The notes under the pieces are model-generated. The model did not search any database and had not been told where the DNA came from. It saw nothing but the letters and a program-made list of their open reading frames with translations. A stretch of 64,000 bases of DNA from Bacteroidales bacterium UBA1797 (lineage in GTDB: Bacteria > Bacteroidota > Bacteroidia > Bacteroidales > VadinHA17). Below, in pieces: positions 53,199-61,287 of this stretch. Position 1 is the first letter of the stretch. Every line of letters begins with the position of its first letter. Location: positions 16,295-80,294 of the forward strand of contig DCFT01000027.1 in the NCBI GenBank assembly GCA_002319885.1, given 5' to 3'. A program made the translations under genes and the position numbers.

Positions 53199-54119
53199 CT
53201 ATTTTTTATTAAAAACATAAACTTTCGAATCAGCGGGATTTGCACCATATATTATTCTGCCATCCAATGAAGCCACATCAAGAGGAATTGATGGTATAAA
53301 TTTGTTAACTGATGAGATGAATTCCACAAATTCTCCTTTATTATTCAGGATCTTTATCCGGTTAATTCCTTTTTCAGCAGTGATGAATCCTCCTTTAAAA
53401 ATGGTAAAGTGAGCCGGGTTGCAACAACCGCAGTAAAACCCGGGAGAAGTTCCGGTACCCCCAAAATGTTCAAGCATAGTTCCGTCAATCTTCCTTTTTT
53501 CAATACGGTGTTTTCCTGTATTTGCCACATAAATGAAGTTTGCTGAATCAATAGCTACATCAAAATACGGGCTTGGCAAAATAAAAGGTTCTCCGCTTTT
53601 TCCGATCATCGATTTAAGATTTCCTTTTTTATCAAGAACCATTAACACTTTATTACCTGCGTCAGCAAATACCACGAATGATCTGTTTGCTGATACGGAA
53701 GTAATCATTGCACTATCTTCAAACGGACCCCATTCTCCAATTATTCTTCCTTCAGGATTTAGCAATCGTATAGTCTCGGTTGTAGCAGCAAAGATTGTAT
53801 CTCCTGAAGTTGATATTGCCGTTACCGGCTTATCGGTTTTGTTGTTCCACAGCACTCTCAATTCATGATCATAACATGCAACAAAGCTGAGACCACCGAT
53901 AACCACATTGCCATTTTTCATAATCCCTACTGATTCAACCTTCCCCGATGCAGGATCGATTGTAGAAGTGACTTTCCAAGAATCCGCAATTTCAGGGATT
54001 ACTGTATCAGAGCTCGCAGATAGATTCTCTTCTTTTCTGAAAGCAACATCGTAGATGATGTATCCCAGAAAAAGCAATATGATAAGGATTATTAACGCTG
54101 ATGCAACTTTTTTATCCAT
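53199..54119 (-). CDS. Membrane-anchored NHL-type six-bladed propeller protein
   Basis: A 306-residue protein with one N-terminal helix (about 6-24) and a periplasmic propeller of NHL/6-bladed type. Repeats are visible in DSANFIYVANTGKHRIEK, GGFITAEKGINRIKIL and LDVASLDGRIIYGANP. A conserved CGCCNP segment interrupts one blade (FYCGCCNPAHF). The frame extends to 54146, but the ATG at 54119 lies directly before the membrane helix, 1 bp after the upstream stop. It is located between the large PQQ-like gene and the small Cys-rich gene, so it probably belongs to the same envelope complex. Confidence 0.87.
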   Translation of the reverse strand: MDKKVASALIILIILLFLGYIIYDVAFRKEENLSASSDTVIPEIADSWKVTSTIDPASGKVESVGIMKNGNVVIGGLSFVACYDHELRVLWNNKTDKPVTAISTSGDTIFAATTETIRLLNPEGRIIGEWGPFEDSAMITSVSANRSFVVFADAGNKVLMVLDKKGNLKSMIGKSGEPFILPSPYFDVAIDSANFIYVANTGKHRIEKRKIDGTMLEHFGGTGTSPGFYCGCCNPAHFTIFKGGFITAEKGINRIKILNNKGEFVEFISSVNKFIPSIPLDVASLDGRIIYGANPADSKVYVFNKK

Positions 54120-54120
54120 T

Positions 54121-55572
54121 TCATTCAGTTTTTGTGCCAATATCAAGACAGATCAGGTTCCTTGAATCCCTCATAATAAGGTATTTGCCAGCGATAGCCA
54201 TCGGTCCCCATGCTTCAGTTCCATTAAGGATGACCTTGCTTGAAACAAGAGTAGCCGATTTTTTTTCTATTTTAAACAGATACAGTTTACCATCATCATC
54301 CAGAAGATACAATTTGTCCCCGCTCATGATATATGGTCCAAGTCCTCTTCCAAACCTGTTATCTTTGCCACTTGACCATACCTGATGCAAAATGTCTGAG
54401 GTTGCATAACAGACAAGTTGTTTCTTAAGTATTCCCGCGTTCTCCGGCATTACCGTCCATATATAGCCATCTTTAAGTATGGGTGTTTGCTGATCGCTTG
54501 TCAGTCCTTCTGTTGCCTTATGAATATCTGTTACTGAAGCTTCAAATCCGGCAGCTGTTTTACTGATCTTAATTTTTGCGCCTCCTGCTCCGTAGCTTCC
54601 AAAGACGGCAATCTCATTATTCCCAAGATAGATAGGTGACGCAGCAACGGTAGCAGGGCTCCAGTCAAGTGTCCTCCAGAGGACGGTTCCCCTGTCATCA
54701 CCTTCCGCCGAAACACCACATACTCCGCCAACAGCATTATAGACGTACATTTTCTTGCCTGAAATAGTCATCGGCATTATTGATGTATGCGACATCCGGA
54801 GAGAATCAGGGTTTGGTGTCTGCCAGATAATCTTCCCTGTCTTGCAATCAACGCCTATCATTAACGCTTTTCCACCAGGTGCTATTATGGCCATATCATC
54901 GTCGATAAGGGGGCACTGCCCTGTATAAAAGTCAGGAGTAATTCTTCCCCTGGCAGTTCCGGGTATACCGAATTCTCTTTCCAGATCATGTTTCCAGAGC
55001 AATTTTCCTGAAATCGGATCGACGCACATTACGTGGCTCCTTGGACCTATTGTGACAACATATTTATCAGTTACTGAAGGTATTGTTCTGGAATATCCAT
55101 GATTTCTCTTCATTTCGATCTTGTACCACCTTCTCCATATTTCTTTTCCGGAGGATAGGGAAAAACACCTAAGCATATCTGCTTTTCTTTTTTCGTTGTA
55201 ATCGAGAATATATACGCGGCCATTCAGCACTGCCGGCCCTGCATAACCTTCACCAAGAGTAGTCTTCCATACGATCCTGGGTCCGGATGTATCCCACGAT
55301 TCTGCCAGCGGTGTCTGATCTTTATTGATATTATCAAAATCAGCGCCCCTGAAATGAGGCCAGCTTCCAGTCAAAATTTCATCCATTTGTCCGAGAGAAT
55401 CGAAATTCTCCCCAATATTAACTATGTCAGACACTGGCTTTATAGGAGGTCTATTATCCATTCCGGGAACCCTTTCAGAGGTAGTGTATGAAGGTACGGC
55501 AAAGATCCACCAAGAGAAGACCGCAGTAAAAAGTATTGCGGTTATTCCTGTTATGATGGTGGTTTTGTTCAT
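54121..55572 (-). CDS. Membrane-anchored PQQ-like beta-propeller protein
   Basis: A 483-residue protein. One N-terminal helix (about 5-27) is followed by a Pro-rich linker. The propeller opens with SWPHFRGADFDN and has blades such as CFSLSSGKEIWRR, CVDPISGKLLWKHD and CKTGKIIWQTPNP. Many aromatic and Gly residues match the protein at 61288-62580 (GYAGPAVLNGRVYILD, SRTIPSV, IKISK, IMRDSRNLICLD), so the two are close paralogs. It is first in the tightly packed redox operon, 1 bp before the NHL gene. A gap of 124 bp separates it from the TonB receptor gene and is the likely promoter site. Confidence 0.88.
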   Translation of the reverse strand: MNKTTIITGITAILFTAVFSWWIFAVPSYTTSERVPGMDNRPPIKPVSDIVNIGENFDSLGQMDEILTGSWPHFRGADFDNINKDQTPLAESWDTSGPRIVWKTTLGEGYAGPAVLNGRVYILDYNEKRKADMLRCFSLSSGKEIWRRWYKIEMKRNHGYSRTIPSVTDKYVVTIGPRSHVMCVDPISGKLLWKHDLEREFGIPGTARGRITPDFYTGQCPLIDDDMAIIAPGGKALMIGVDCKTGKIIWQTPNPDSLRMSHTSIMPMTISGKKMYVYNAVGGVCGVSAEGDDRGTVLWRTLDWSPATVAASPIYLGNNEIAVFGSYGAGGAKIKISKTAAGFEASVTDIHKATEGLTSDQQTPILKDGYIWTVMPENAGILKKQLVCYATSDILHQVWSSGKDNRFGRGLGPYIMSGDKLYLLDDDGKLYLFKIEKKSATLVSSKVILNGTEAWGPMAIAGKYLIMRDSRNLICLDIGTKTE

Positions 55573-55696
55573 TGGAGTAATATTCAGTTATTTATTAAGT
55601 TCTGCAATTTAAAAAAATGCACGTTATTTAAAGTTTAAAAATCTCAATTAGCACACAAATTCGCATGTTGATAAAATTGGCATACTGTTTCCGCGA

Positions 55697-58198
55697 TTAA
55701 AATTTCCAGCATATTTTTGTCCCAAACATTACCGGTGCTCCGGGTATTTGTGTAGGATCTCCGAATAAACTGCCTGTGTTTCCGGCGCTGATAATGTATT
55801 TTTCCTTTAACAGGTTACTTCCCCAAAACGCCAGCGAGACATTTTTATATTCAATCCCACCTCTGAAATTCAGCAGTCCGTATCCATTCTGTTTCATCGT
55901 GTTGGCATCGTCAAAGAAGATACTTGTTTTGTACGACCAGAAAGGAATTGCAAATAAGTATACATTTTGTGCAATTCCAACACGGGCATTCAACCCAAGA
56001 GCGAAGCTTTGATCTGGAGAAAGACTGAACGTATTGTTGGCATATTGTTGTTTATCACCATTACTATTATTTGCGGCAAACCGGTCGTGAATGTATGTAT
56101 AATTTCCAAAAAATTGTAATCCACTTAAAAGTTCATATTTCAGACTTGCTTCAGCGCCATAAGCAGATGCTTTCCCTCCATCGATCATTATATAATTAAA
56201 TTGACCTGTACTTGCATCTGCTATCCAGGCATATGATTGAAAATTGGTATATCCGTAGTAAAAAACACCAATGTCAAACCAGATATGTTGCTGAATTACG
56301 GTTTTAAGTCCAAGATCGTAGCTGTTGACAGTTTCTGCTTTAAGAGTTTGCTTTTCACCGGTTGATGTAAATTGAGGCACCTTTGGGCGATTCCCAATCC
56401 CGTAACTTGCAAAAAGAACAGAATTTTCATCTAATGCATATTTTAATCCAGCCCGGTAAGTTAACACAAAGGTTTTTGTATCCATTCCCTGTTCGGCGCT
56501 GGGTTTAAAAAATAAGTTTGGGTAGTTACCTGAAAGGAATCCAAGTGTCGATGGGCTGCCTCCGGTCATTTGTGCATTGTTGGTAAGTTTAATCCAATCA
56601 TTGATAACCCGTACACCAGCTATGATGGTTAATTTGCTTGTAAGCCGGTAATTAATGTCAGTAAATCCCTGCAGCGTTTGATTGGTTGCATAATTATTGT
56701 CTTCTTCCTGATGGTCTGTGACTAAAGGAAGACCTCCCAGCGAACCCAATTGTGGGTCAAGCGGCAGGTTTGTGACAGGATAAGGCTGGCCATCAGGAGT
56801 GACCAAATAGCCTGTATTGAAGAACAAATTGAACATGTCCTGTTCGTTTGGCGAGAACCAGTAAGTCTGGTTTGCTCTTTCACCAAAGTAGCTTCCACCG
56901 ATACTTCCGCTCAGATTATTTGTTATTGAATAGTTATACCTGAGTTCCTGGTAAAACTGTCTGGCTCCATCATTTTCGCTCATATCAATAGCAGGCGCTG
57001 CTGTTCCGTCCCCATCCCAGCGTGTATAGCTGGAAATTTTACGGAAAGAGCTGATTGAGGTCAGAAAATTATTTTCATTAAAAAAATGTTTCACCGTTAA
57101 AGTTGCATCAAAAATATTCCTGTCATTAGCCAGGTTTCTGGCTTGTTCAAGAGAGGTAACGTAATTGAATGGGTTGGTGCTGCCAGTTGTGTTTGGATAG
57201 CTCATGCTCATATAACCAAGACCCGGATTATTGTCCTTTTGATAGTTAAGCACTAAGTCGAGCTTGTCCTTAACAGTTGGCAAATAAGTAGCTGAAAATC
57301 TACCTGCCCTGGTATTTCTTCCGCTTAATCTTCCGCCAAAAGTGTTTTTAATATAACCATCCTGGTAATCATAAATTCCAGCCGCACGAATCAATAATTT
57401 ATCTTTAATGATTGGAATATTAATTGCTCCATCAATTTCTTTTTGATTAAAATTTCCAATCCCTGCAGTAAGAAATCCATTAAAATTGCTGGAAGGTTTC
57501 TGGCTGACATAATTTATAGCACCAATTTCAGAGCCTCTCCCAAATAGCGTTCCCTGAGGACCTTTCAGAATATCCACCTGTAGCATATCGAATAGTTCCA
57601 TGGCAGCTCCGTTCTGTCTACTGATAGGAACATCATTATAGAAAACTGAAATTCTGGGAGGATCAGCCGGACTTACTTCGTCGCTGTTAATTCCGCGAAT
57701 TACAAAGCTGGGGCGATCTGATCCCTGCATTCTGATCTGCAAGCCCGGGACAAATTCCGATAGCTTATCAAGTTCGGTGATGTGGTTGTCAGTTATCATT
57801 CTGGAATCAATAACACTCTCGGTGATCGGAACATCTAAAATCTGTTGTGTCCTTTTTTGGGATGTTACAGTAACACCTTCCAGATTAACATCGTTATTTT
57901 CTAATACCATGTCAAGGTAATTCTGACCTGTTTGAACATCAAAATCAACAACTTTCGTTTTATAACCAACAAAAGAAGCTTGCACTCTCACATTACCGGC
58001 TGGAATCTGATCAAAAAGATAGTTACCTGATTCGTTGGAATTTACGCCAAACTTGGTTCCTACAATTATTACGCTTGCTCCTGGAAGTGCCTTTTGATCT
58101 GAATCAAGAATTCTCCCATGTAAGCTATTCTTTTGCATTTGTGCACTCAGAGGCAAGATAAATAGCGTAAAAATAAAAATTGATAAAATATATTTCAT
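55697..58198 (-). CDS. TonB-dependent outer-membrane receptor
   Basis: An 833-residue receptor. A signal peptide (1-19) precedes a CarboxypepD_reg-like domain (25-105, HGRILDSDQKALPGASVIIV). The plug domain (about 110-235) includes DILKGPQGTLFGRGSEIGAI, and a 22-strand-type barrel ends in a C-terminal aromatic (TKICWKF). No SusD partner follows, so this is not a classical glycan locus. Its plug resembles iron-complex or small-cofactor receptors. It lies 71 bp after the ArsG/CcdA-like gene and upstream of the redox operon, and it might supply metal such as copper or iron (inference). Confidence 0.93.
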   Translation of the reverse strand: MKYILSIFIFTLFILPLSAQMQKNSLHGRILDSDQKALPGASVIIVGTKFGVNSNESGNYLFDQIPAGNVRVQASFVGYKTKVVDFDVQTGQNYLDMVLENNDVNLEGVTVTSQKRTQQILDVPITESVIDSRMITDNHITELDKLSEFVPGLQIRMQGSDRPSFVIRGINSDEVSPADPPRISVFYNDVPISRQNGAAMELFDMLQVDILKGPQGTLFGRGSEIGAINYVSQKPSSNFNGFLTAGIGNFNQKEIDGAINIPIIKDKLLIRAAGIYDYQDGYIKNTFGGRLSGRNTRAGRFSATYLPTVKDKLDLVLNYQKDNNPGLGYMSMSYPNTTGSTNPFNYVTSLEQARNLANDRNIFDATLTVKHFFNENNFLTSISSFRKISSYTRWDGDGTAAPAIDMSENDGARQFYQELRYNYSITNNLSGSIGGSYFGERANQTYWFSPNEQDMFNLFFNTGYLVTPDGQPYPVTNLPLDPQLGSLGGLPLVTDHQEEDNNYATNQTLQGFTDINYRLTSKLTIIAGVRVINDWIKLTNNAQMTGGSPSTLGFLSGNYPNLFFKPSAEQGMDTKTFVLTYRAGLKYALDENSVLFASYGIGNRPKVPQFTSTGEKQTLKAETVNSYDLGLKTVIQQHIWFDIGVFYYGYTNFQSYAWIADASTGQFNYIMIDGGKASAYGAEASLKYELLSGLQFFGNYTYIHDRFAANNSNGDKQQYANNTFSLSPDQSFALGLNARVGIAQNVYLFAIPFWSYKTSIFFDDANTMKQNGYGLLNFRGGIEYKNVSLAFWGSNLLKEKYIISAGNTGSLFGDPTQIPGAPVMFGTKICWKF

Positions 58199-58269
58199 AA
58201 TTATTAGGATCTGAAATTGTTAATTAATAATACTGATTTTTTAAAGGTTCTTGAATAATGCATCTTATT

Positions 58270-58971
58270 TTAAATGAATCTGACAATTAGGAAGTATAAT
58301 CCCACAGCAATGAAAATGATTGAAACAATTCCGTTGAACCATTTTTGGAATGCCCTTAATTTGTTATAGAAATTTCCAATGCCGGAAATACTGAAAGCCA
58401 ATAAATAGGCAATAATAATAACAGGAAAACCAGAAGATACCGAATATACCAGGGGTAAAAACAATCCAAAAACACTTGTAATTGTTAAAGGTATCAACAT
58501 ACCAAAAAACAAAACTGCATTATAGGGACAAAAGGTTATTGAGAAAAGAAATCCCAGCAAAGCGGCATTTAGTTTTTTCCCGTTGTCATGTCTTTCCTGA
58601 ATTTTTTCGGCTAATCTTTGAAAGCCCGGTAAACTTATTTTAATGAGATCAAGCATTAAAACACCAATAATTATAAGCCAGATGCCAATAAAAATTTTCC
58701 CGTTGGAGATAAGAATCTTTGAGACATGAAATTTACTCGCACCAAAAAAAAGAATCAGGCCAATAGATGAATATCCTACAGCATTTCCCAGGGCGTAAAA
58801 CAACCCATTGCCAAATATCCGGGTTTTATTTTCAATATCTTTGCTGATATATGCAATTGCGGTGATGTTCGTTGCCAACTGACAAGGACTTATTGCTGTT
58901 AGTAGTCCTAATAAAAGAGCATAAAGAAACGGCGCATTAGTATTGTCTAACAGACTTTGTAAAAATTCCAT
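58270..58971 (-). CDS. CcdA/DsbD-like membrane thiol-redox protein, ArsG family
   Basis: A 233-residue six-helix membrane protein. Two Cys-Pro motifs sit at equivalent places in each half: C30 in LTAISPCQLATN and C148 in SITFCPYNAVLFFG, as in CcdA/DsbD. Databases name close relatives ArsG (aromatic arsenical efflux permease) from one studied case, but the paired Cys favour reductant transfer across the membrane to the thioredoxin-like lipoprotein encoded 2 bp upstream. The usual Pro after the first Cys is Gln here. Confidence 0.85.
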   Translation of the reverse strand: MEFLQSLLDNTNAPFLYALLLGLLTAISPCQLATNITAIAYISKDIENKTRIFGNGLFYALGNAVGYSSIGLILFFGASKFHVSKILISNGKIFIGIWLIIIGVLMLDLIKISLPGFQRLAEKIQERHDNGKKLNAALLGFLFSITFCPYNAVLFFGMLIPLTITSVFGLFLPLVYSVSSGFPVIIIAYLLAFSISGIGNFYNKLRAFQKWFNGIVSIIFIAVGLYFLIVRFI

Positions 58972-58973
58972 TT

Positions 58974-59396
58974 TTACTTAAGATTTTTATCTATTTCGGC
59001 TTTTAATAATTCCTCAAATTTTGCCGGTTTAGAATCTGCGTTTAGAAATGCGGTATTTGTGAAATCTGTTTTTGTACCATCTGATTTAATAAGAAGAAGA
59101 GTTGAATAACCAATCTGATATTTTTCGACAAGAGAAGTATTTGCTTTTTCCTCCAGGTTTAATGACCTGAATTGTATTATTCCACTGTCCAATAGAGTCT
59201 TAAAGTTTTCATCGAGAACTTTTTTTGTATTGTTCTCTATTGCAATACAGGCAGGGCAGCGTTCAGAGGTGTGAAAATACAAAACTTCAAGTTTCGTACT
59301 AGAATTTGTTTTGGTTTGGTTTGTTTGTGATTGTCTGCAAGACAACAGAGTAGTAATAAATAGTACGGCAACTGACAATCCCAATATTTTTTTCAT
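58974..59396 (-). CDS. Thioredoxin-like lipoprotein, ArsF family
   Basis: A 140-residue predicted lipoprotein (lipobox FITTLLSC, Cys20). Its thioredoxin-fold domain holds a CPAC motif at residues 47-50 (FHTSERCPACIAIENN), a family feature of the so-called ArsF proteins. The frame opens at 59432, but the ATG at 59396 gives the lipoprotein signal. It pairs with the CcdA/ArsG-like membrane protein (2 bp apart), giving a small periplasmic dithiol pathway. Arsenic specificity is not supported by other ars genes. Confidence 0.87.
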   Translation of the reverse strand: MKKILGLSVAVLFITTLLSCRQSQTNQTKTNSSTKLEVLYFHTSERCPACIAIENNTKKVLDENFKTLLDSGIIQFRSLNLEEKANTSLVEKYQIGYSTLLLIKSDGTKTDFTNTAFLNADSKPAKFEELLKAEIDKNLK

Positions 59397-59473
59397 AAAA
59401 TTAAATTTAAATTGAGTTTCATGCTGGTACATATTTTTAATGAAGAGGTGAATGAAGAATTATAACGAATATT

Positions 59474-60229
59474 TCAAATATCGTTTACAATCCATGCTTT
59501 AAACTCTGCAGCTTTGTTCTTGCTGATGTAAATTTTTTCGGGTGTTTCAATATCAAGAGTAATCAGCAACCGGCTGTCGAACCAGATAGTAATATTCTTC
59601 ACACTATGCCTTGAAATTATGAACTGTTTATTCGCACGTATAAATTCTTTAGGATCCAACGTTGCTTCAATCTGTTCAAGTGTTTTAGAGTAGGAATAGC
59701 AGCTTCCGTTTTTAAGATATAAAGAGGTGTTTTTATTGCTTGTATAAAAGCAGCAGATCTCTTTCATATTAATCGGCATAAGCTTATCCTTTACAGGTAT
59801 GAGTACCTTATCTTTATATCTGGCAGCCACAGCCAATTGATTCACTTGTGCAATATAACGCAAAACGTCCTGTCGTGTCCATTTTCTGAATTTATTAATG
59901 GCCCTTTTCATTTCTTCCACCTTTATAGGCTTTAGCAGATAATCAATACAGTTAACCTTAAAAGCATCCATAGCATGTTCATCGTATGCCGTTGTGAATA
60001 TTATTGGTACTTCGAGGTTTACCTTATCAAAAATGGAAAATGCAGATCCGTCAGACAGGTGAATATCCATAAATATAAGATCAGGATTCTGATTTGTCTG
60101 GAGCCAGTTAACTGTCTGCCGGACACTTTCTGTATTTCCTGCAATTTCTATTTCAGGATCAAGTCTGGCCAGGATTTCAGTCAGGTTTTCGTAAGCAGCT
60201 GTTTCGTCCTCAACTATTAGTATTCTCAT
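59474..60229 (-). CDS. LytTR family response regulator
   Basis: A 251-residue response regulator. The receiver domain (1-120) has acidic pocket residues near the N-terminus (IVEDE), phospho-acceptor Asp55 in LIFMDIHLSD and Lys101 in YLLKPIKVEE. The C-terminal LytTR DNA-binding domain (about 148-250) contains FIRANKQFIISRHSV. It overlaps the sensor kinase gene by 20 bp. LytTR regulators bind paired direct-repeat sites; none was identified here. Likely targets are the adjacent redox genes on the same strand (inference). Confidence 0.94.
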   Translation of the reverse strand: MRILIVEDETAAYENLTEILARLDPEIEIAGNTESVRQTVNWLQTNQNPDLIFMDIHLSDGSAFSIFDKVNLEVPIIFTTAYDEHAMDAFKVNCIDYLLKPIKVEEMKRAINKFRKWTRQDVLRYIAQVNQLAVAARYKDKVLIPVKDKLMPINMKEICCFYTSNKNTSLYLKNGSCYSYSKTLEQIEATLDPKEFIRANKQFIISRHSVKNITIWFDSRLLITLDIETPEKIYISKNKAAEFKAWIVNDI

Positions 60230-61265
60230 CCTTTTCTTCTTTCAGGGGCAGATAAACAGTGAACCTTAATCCATCATTTTTAATTTTTATCTGCCTGTCC
60301 ATCAATAATAAAAACCGGTTTTCAAGATTTCTCAGACCCGTGCCGTTGGTATCAGGAGGAGCTAATTTCGGGAAAACCGGATTTGACACAGAAAGCTCAA
60401 TCTGTGAGTCAAGGCATATATTTACCTCCATTTTGTGATCACTATCGATCGTATTGTGAATAACTACATTATCGATAAGCGGGAGCAGGGAAAGTACCGG
60501 TAATTTCAGATTTCTTTTTTCATTTGGAACGTTAATATTGAAAACAATTTTATTCGCAAAACGGATCTCCATCATATAAAAAAACGCTTTTACAAAATCC
60601 AGCTCTTCACCTAGTGTCACCAGGCCTTTCTTGTCACTTTGGAGGACATACCGGAAAACATCAGACATCTTATTTACATATTCCAGGGCATTTTCTTCAT
60701 TTTTTTTGCGGATCAGGGAAGTAAGTCCGTTCAGTGAATTAAAGAAAAAATGCGGATTGATCTGATTGGTGAGAGCGTCATACCTGCTTTGCAGATTTTC
60801 AATCTTTAACTGTTCTATCTCCTGTTCTTTTCTCAACTGTTCGAAATTCAAAAAGGAGACATGCCCTACAAATGCACAGATAATAAAGACAACAAAGAAC
60901 TGAAATAATAAAATTCCCGTAAAACAATCACCCTTATAACTAAAAAGCAAAGACAGCAAAACATAAGTCAGATAGGCAGTCCCGGTTAATAGAAACGTAT
61001 GATATAATCTCTTTTTAAAAGCAAAAGACCTGATGCGTACCAGGTTGTATTTTGTCAATATCCAGATCATAATTGAAAAAAACATATACCTGAATACAAA
61101 ATACATCATATATGATGCATGAACTGACTTATCAAGCATACTCATTTCCCATTTGGCATATGCCAGATTGGGATAGATTATAAAAACTGCACTAACCAGA
61201 CTGATTAGTGCGAGTTTGTATGAACCGGTATATTTTTCAAAAAAATTCAAGGTCTGTTTATTCAT
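60210..61265 (-). CDS. LytS-type sensor histidine kinase
   Basis: A 351-residue kinase of the His_kinase (LytS/YpdA) type. Four membrane helices span about 18-138 without a large sensory domain, then a coiled-coil (about 140-165). The phospho-acceptor H172 lies in NQINPHFFFNSLNGL, and the ATPase end has PLIDNVVIHNTI and GTGLRNLENRF. The short loops suggest sensing within or at the membrane. It is co-encoded with the LytTR regulator and 22 bp downstream of a propeller gene. Confidence 0.93.
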   Translation of the reverse strand: MNKQTLNFFEKYTGSYKLALISLVSAVFIIYPNLAYAKWEMSMLDKSVHASYMMYFVFRYMFFSIMIWILTKYNLVRIRSFAFKKRLYHTFLLTGTAYLTYVLLSLLFSYKGDCFTGILLFQFFVVFIICAFVGHVSFLNFEQLRKEQEIEQLKIENLQSRYDALTNQINPHFFFNSLNGLTSLIRKKNEENALEYVNKMSDVFRYVLQSDKKGLVTLGEELDFVKAFFYMMEIRFANKIVFNINVPNEKRNLKLPVLSLLPLIDNVVIHNTIDSDHKMEVNICLDSQIELSVSNPVFPKLAPPDTNGTGLRNLENRFLLLMDRQIKIKNDGLRFTVYLPLKEEKDENTNS

Positions 61266-61287
61266 TGATCAAAATTGATCAAAGTCC

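Noticed and set aside
55697..58198. SusC-type glycan receptor
   Set aside because: No SusD partner gene and no glycan enzymes next to it; the plug and barrel look like a general TonB receptor.
58270..59396. Arsenic resistance operon
   Set aside because: Only ArsF/ArsG-named families match; no ArsR, ArsC, ArsB/Acr3 or ArsM gene is nearby.
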